5,091 bases of DNA. Source: Bacillota bacterium (lineage in GTDB: Bacteria; Bacillota_A; Clostridia; Tissierellales; Peptoniphilaceae). The notes under the pieces are model-generated. The model did not search any database. It worked only from the letters and a program-made list of their open reading frames with translations, and was not told where the DNA came from. A program made the position numbers and the translations under genes. This document shows, piece after piece, positions 5,066 through 5,091 of the stretch. The stretch covers positions 1-5,091 of the forward strand of contig JAEZZN010000004.1 of the NCBI GenBank assembly GCA_023418535.1, written 5' to 3'. Within the stretch, counting starts at the first letter, position 1. Every line of letters begins with the position of its first letter.

Positions 5066-5091
5066 ATGTCTTTTAATAATTTTACTACAAA
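5066..5091 (+). CDS. Start of a plus-strand gene, possibly ISL3-family transposase
   Basis: ATG at 5066-5068 is preceded by a clear AAGGAG (5054-5059) with 6-bp spacing. Only eight residues are inside the window: MSFNNFTT. Some ISL3-family transposases of Bacillota begin in a similar way (Asn and Thr-Thr a few residues before an IKD motif). Eight residues cannot prove this; the terminator and inverted repeats upstream support a mobile-element gene. The existence of a translated gene is well supported by the ribosome binding site and promoter; its identity is tentative. Confidence 0.5.

Larger units (their letters stand above)
4939..5091 (+). mobile_element. Possible left end of an ISL3-like insertion sequence
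   Basis: The GG at 4939 starts a segment (GGTTCTACAATAAATAGTG) that could be a terminal inverted repeat. It is followed by a terminator that would block incoming transcription and then a gene start resembling an ISL3 transposase. The other end and the target duplication lie outside the window, so the boundary and the family are guesses from arrangement and a very short protein fragment. Confidence 0.3.

Overview
The window is AT-rich Bacillota-type DNA: strong Shine-Dalgarno sites, sigma-A-like promoters, tightly packed operons. The gene set (class II lysS with an added C-terminal tRNA-binding domain, greA, a small metallophosphoesterase, a YdbC/PC4-like protein) and the very low GC suggest an anaerobic Gram-positive coccus or relative (Tissierellia/Peptoniphilaceae). 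That placement is inference; no rRNA or other marker is present.

Layout, all on the minus strand except the far right end. From right to left, the core part (about 4780 down to 1334) is ydbC-like, a hairpin terminator, metallophosphoesterase, greA and lysS. The last three are separated by 11 and 14 bp and form one operon. A good promoter (TTGACA, 17 bp, TATTCT) lies in front of ydbC and fixes its start at 4727. No convincing promoter is visible between ydbC and the phosphoesterase, so the lysS operon may depend on read-through of the hairpin at 4473-4500.

The left part (about 1311 down to 1) is accessory and partly broken. The left end of an IS3-family (IS150-like) insertion sequence lies 22 bp after the lysS stop. 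It carries a hairpin that can serve as the lysS terminator and the first ~23 codons of the transposase OrfA. It is then cut off and fused to an RDD-family membrane protein gene with a one-base frameshift. A two-CxxC zinc-ribbon protein follows through an ATGA overlap, then the C-terminal tail of a DNA cytosine-5 methyltransferase (motif X still readable), also frameshifted by one base in a homopolymer. A strong extended -10 promoter then drives the start of a membrane-anchored protein that runs off the left edge.

The right part (4740-5091) is a ~325 bp spacer with two competing inverted repeats and a plus-strand rho-independent terminator. It is followed by a plus-strand gene start that resembles the N-terminus of ISL3-family transposases. 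The housekeeping block is therefore bracketed by mobile-element material.

I do not see a complete novel defence or mobile system. The most notable items are the LysRS domain fusion, the IS end acting as terminator and leader for neighbouring genes, the two homopolymer frameshifts (real decay, recoding or consensus error), and the structured leader at the right end.
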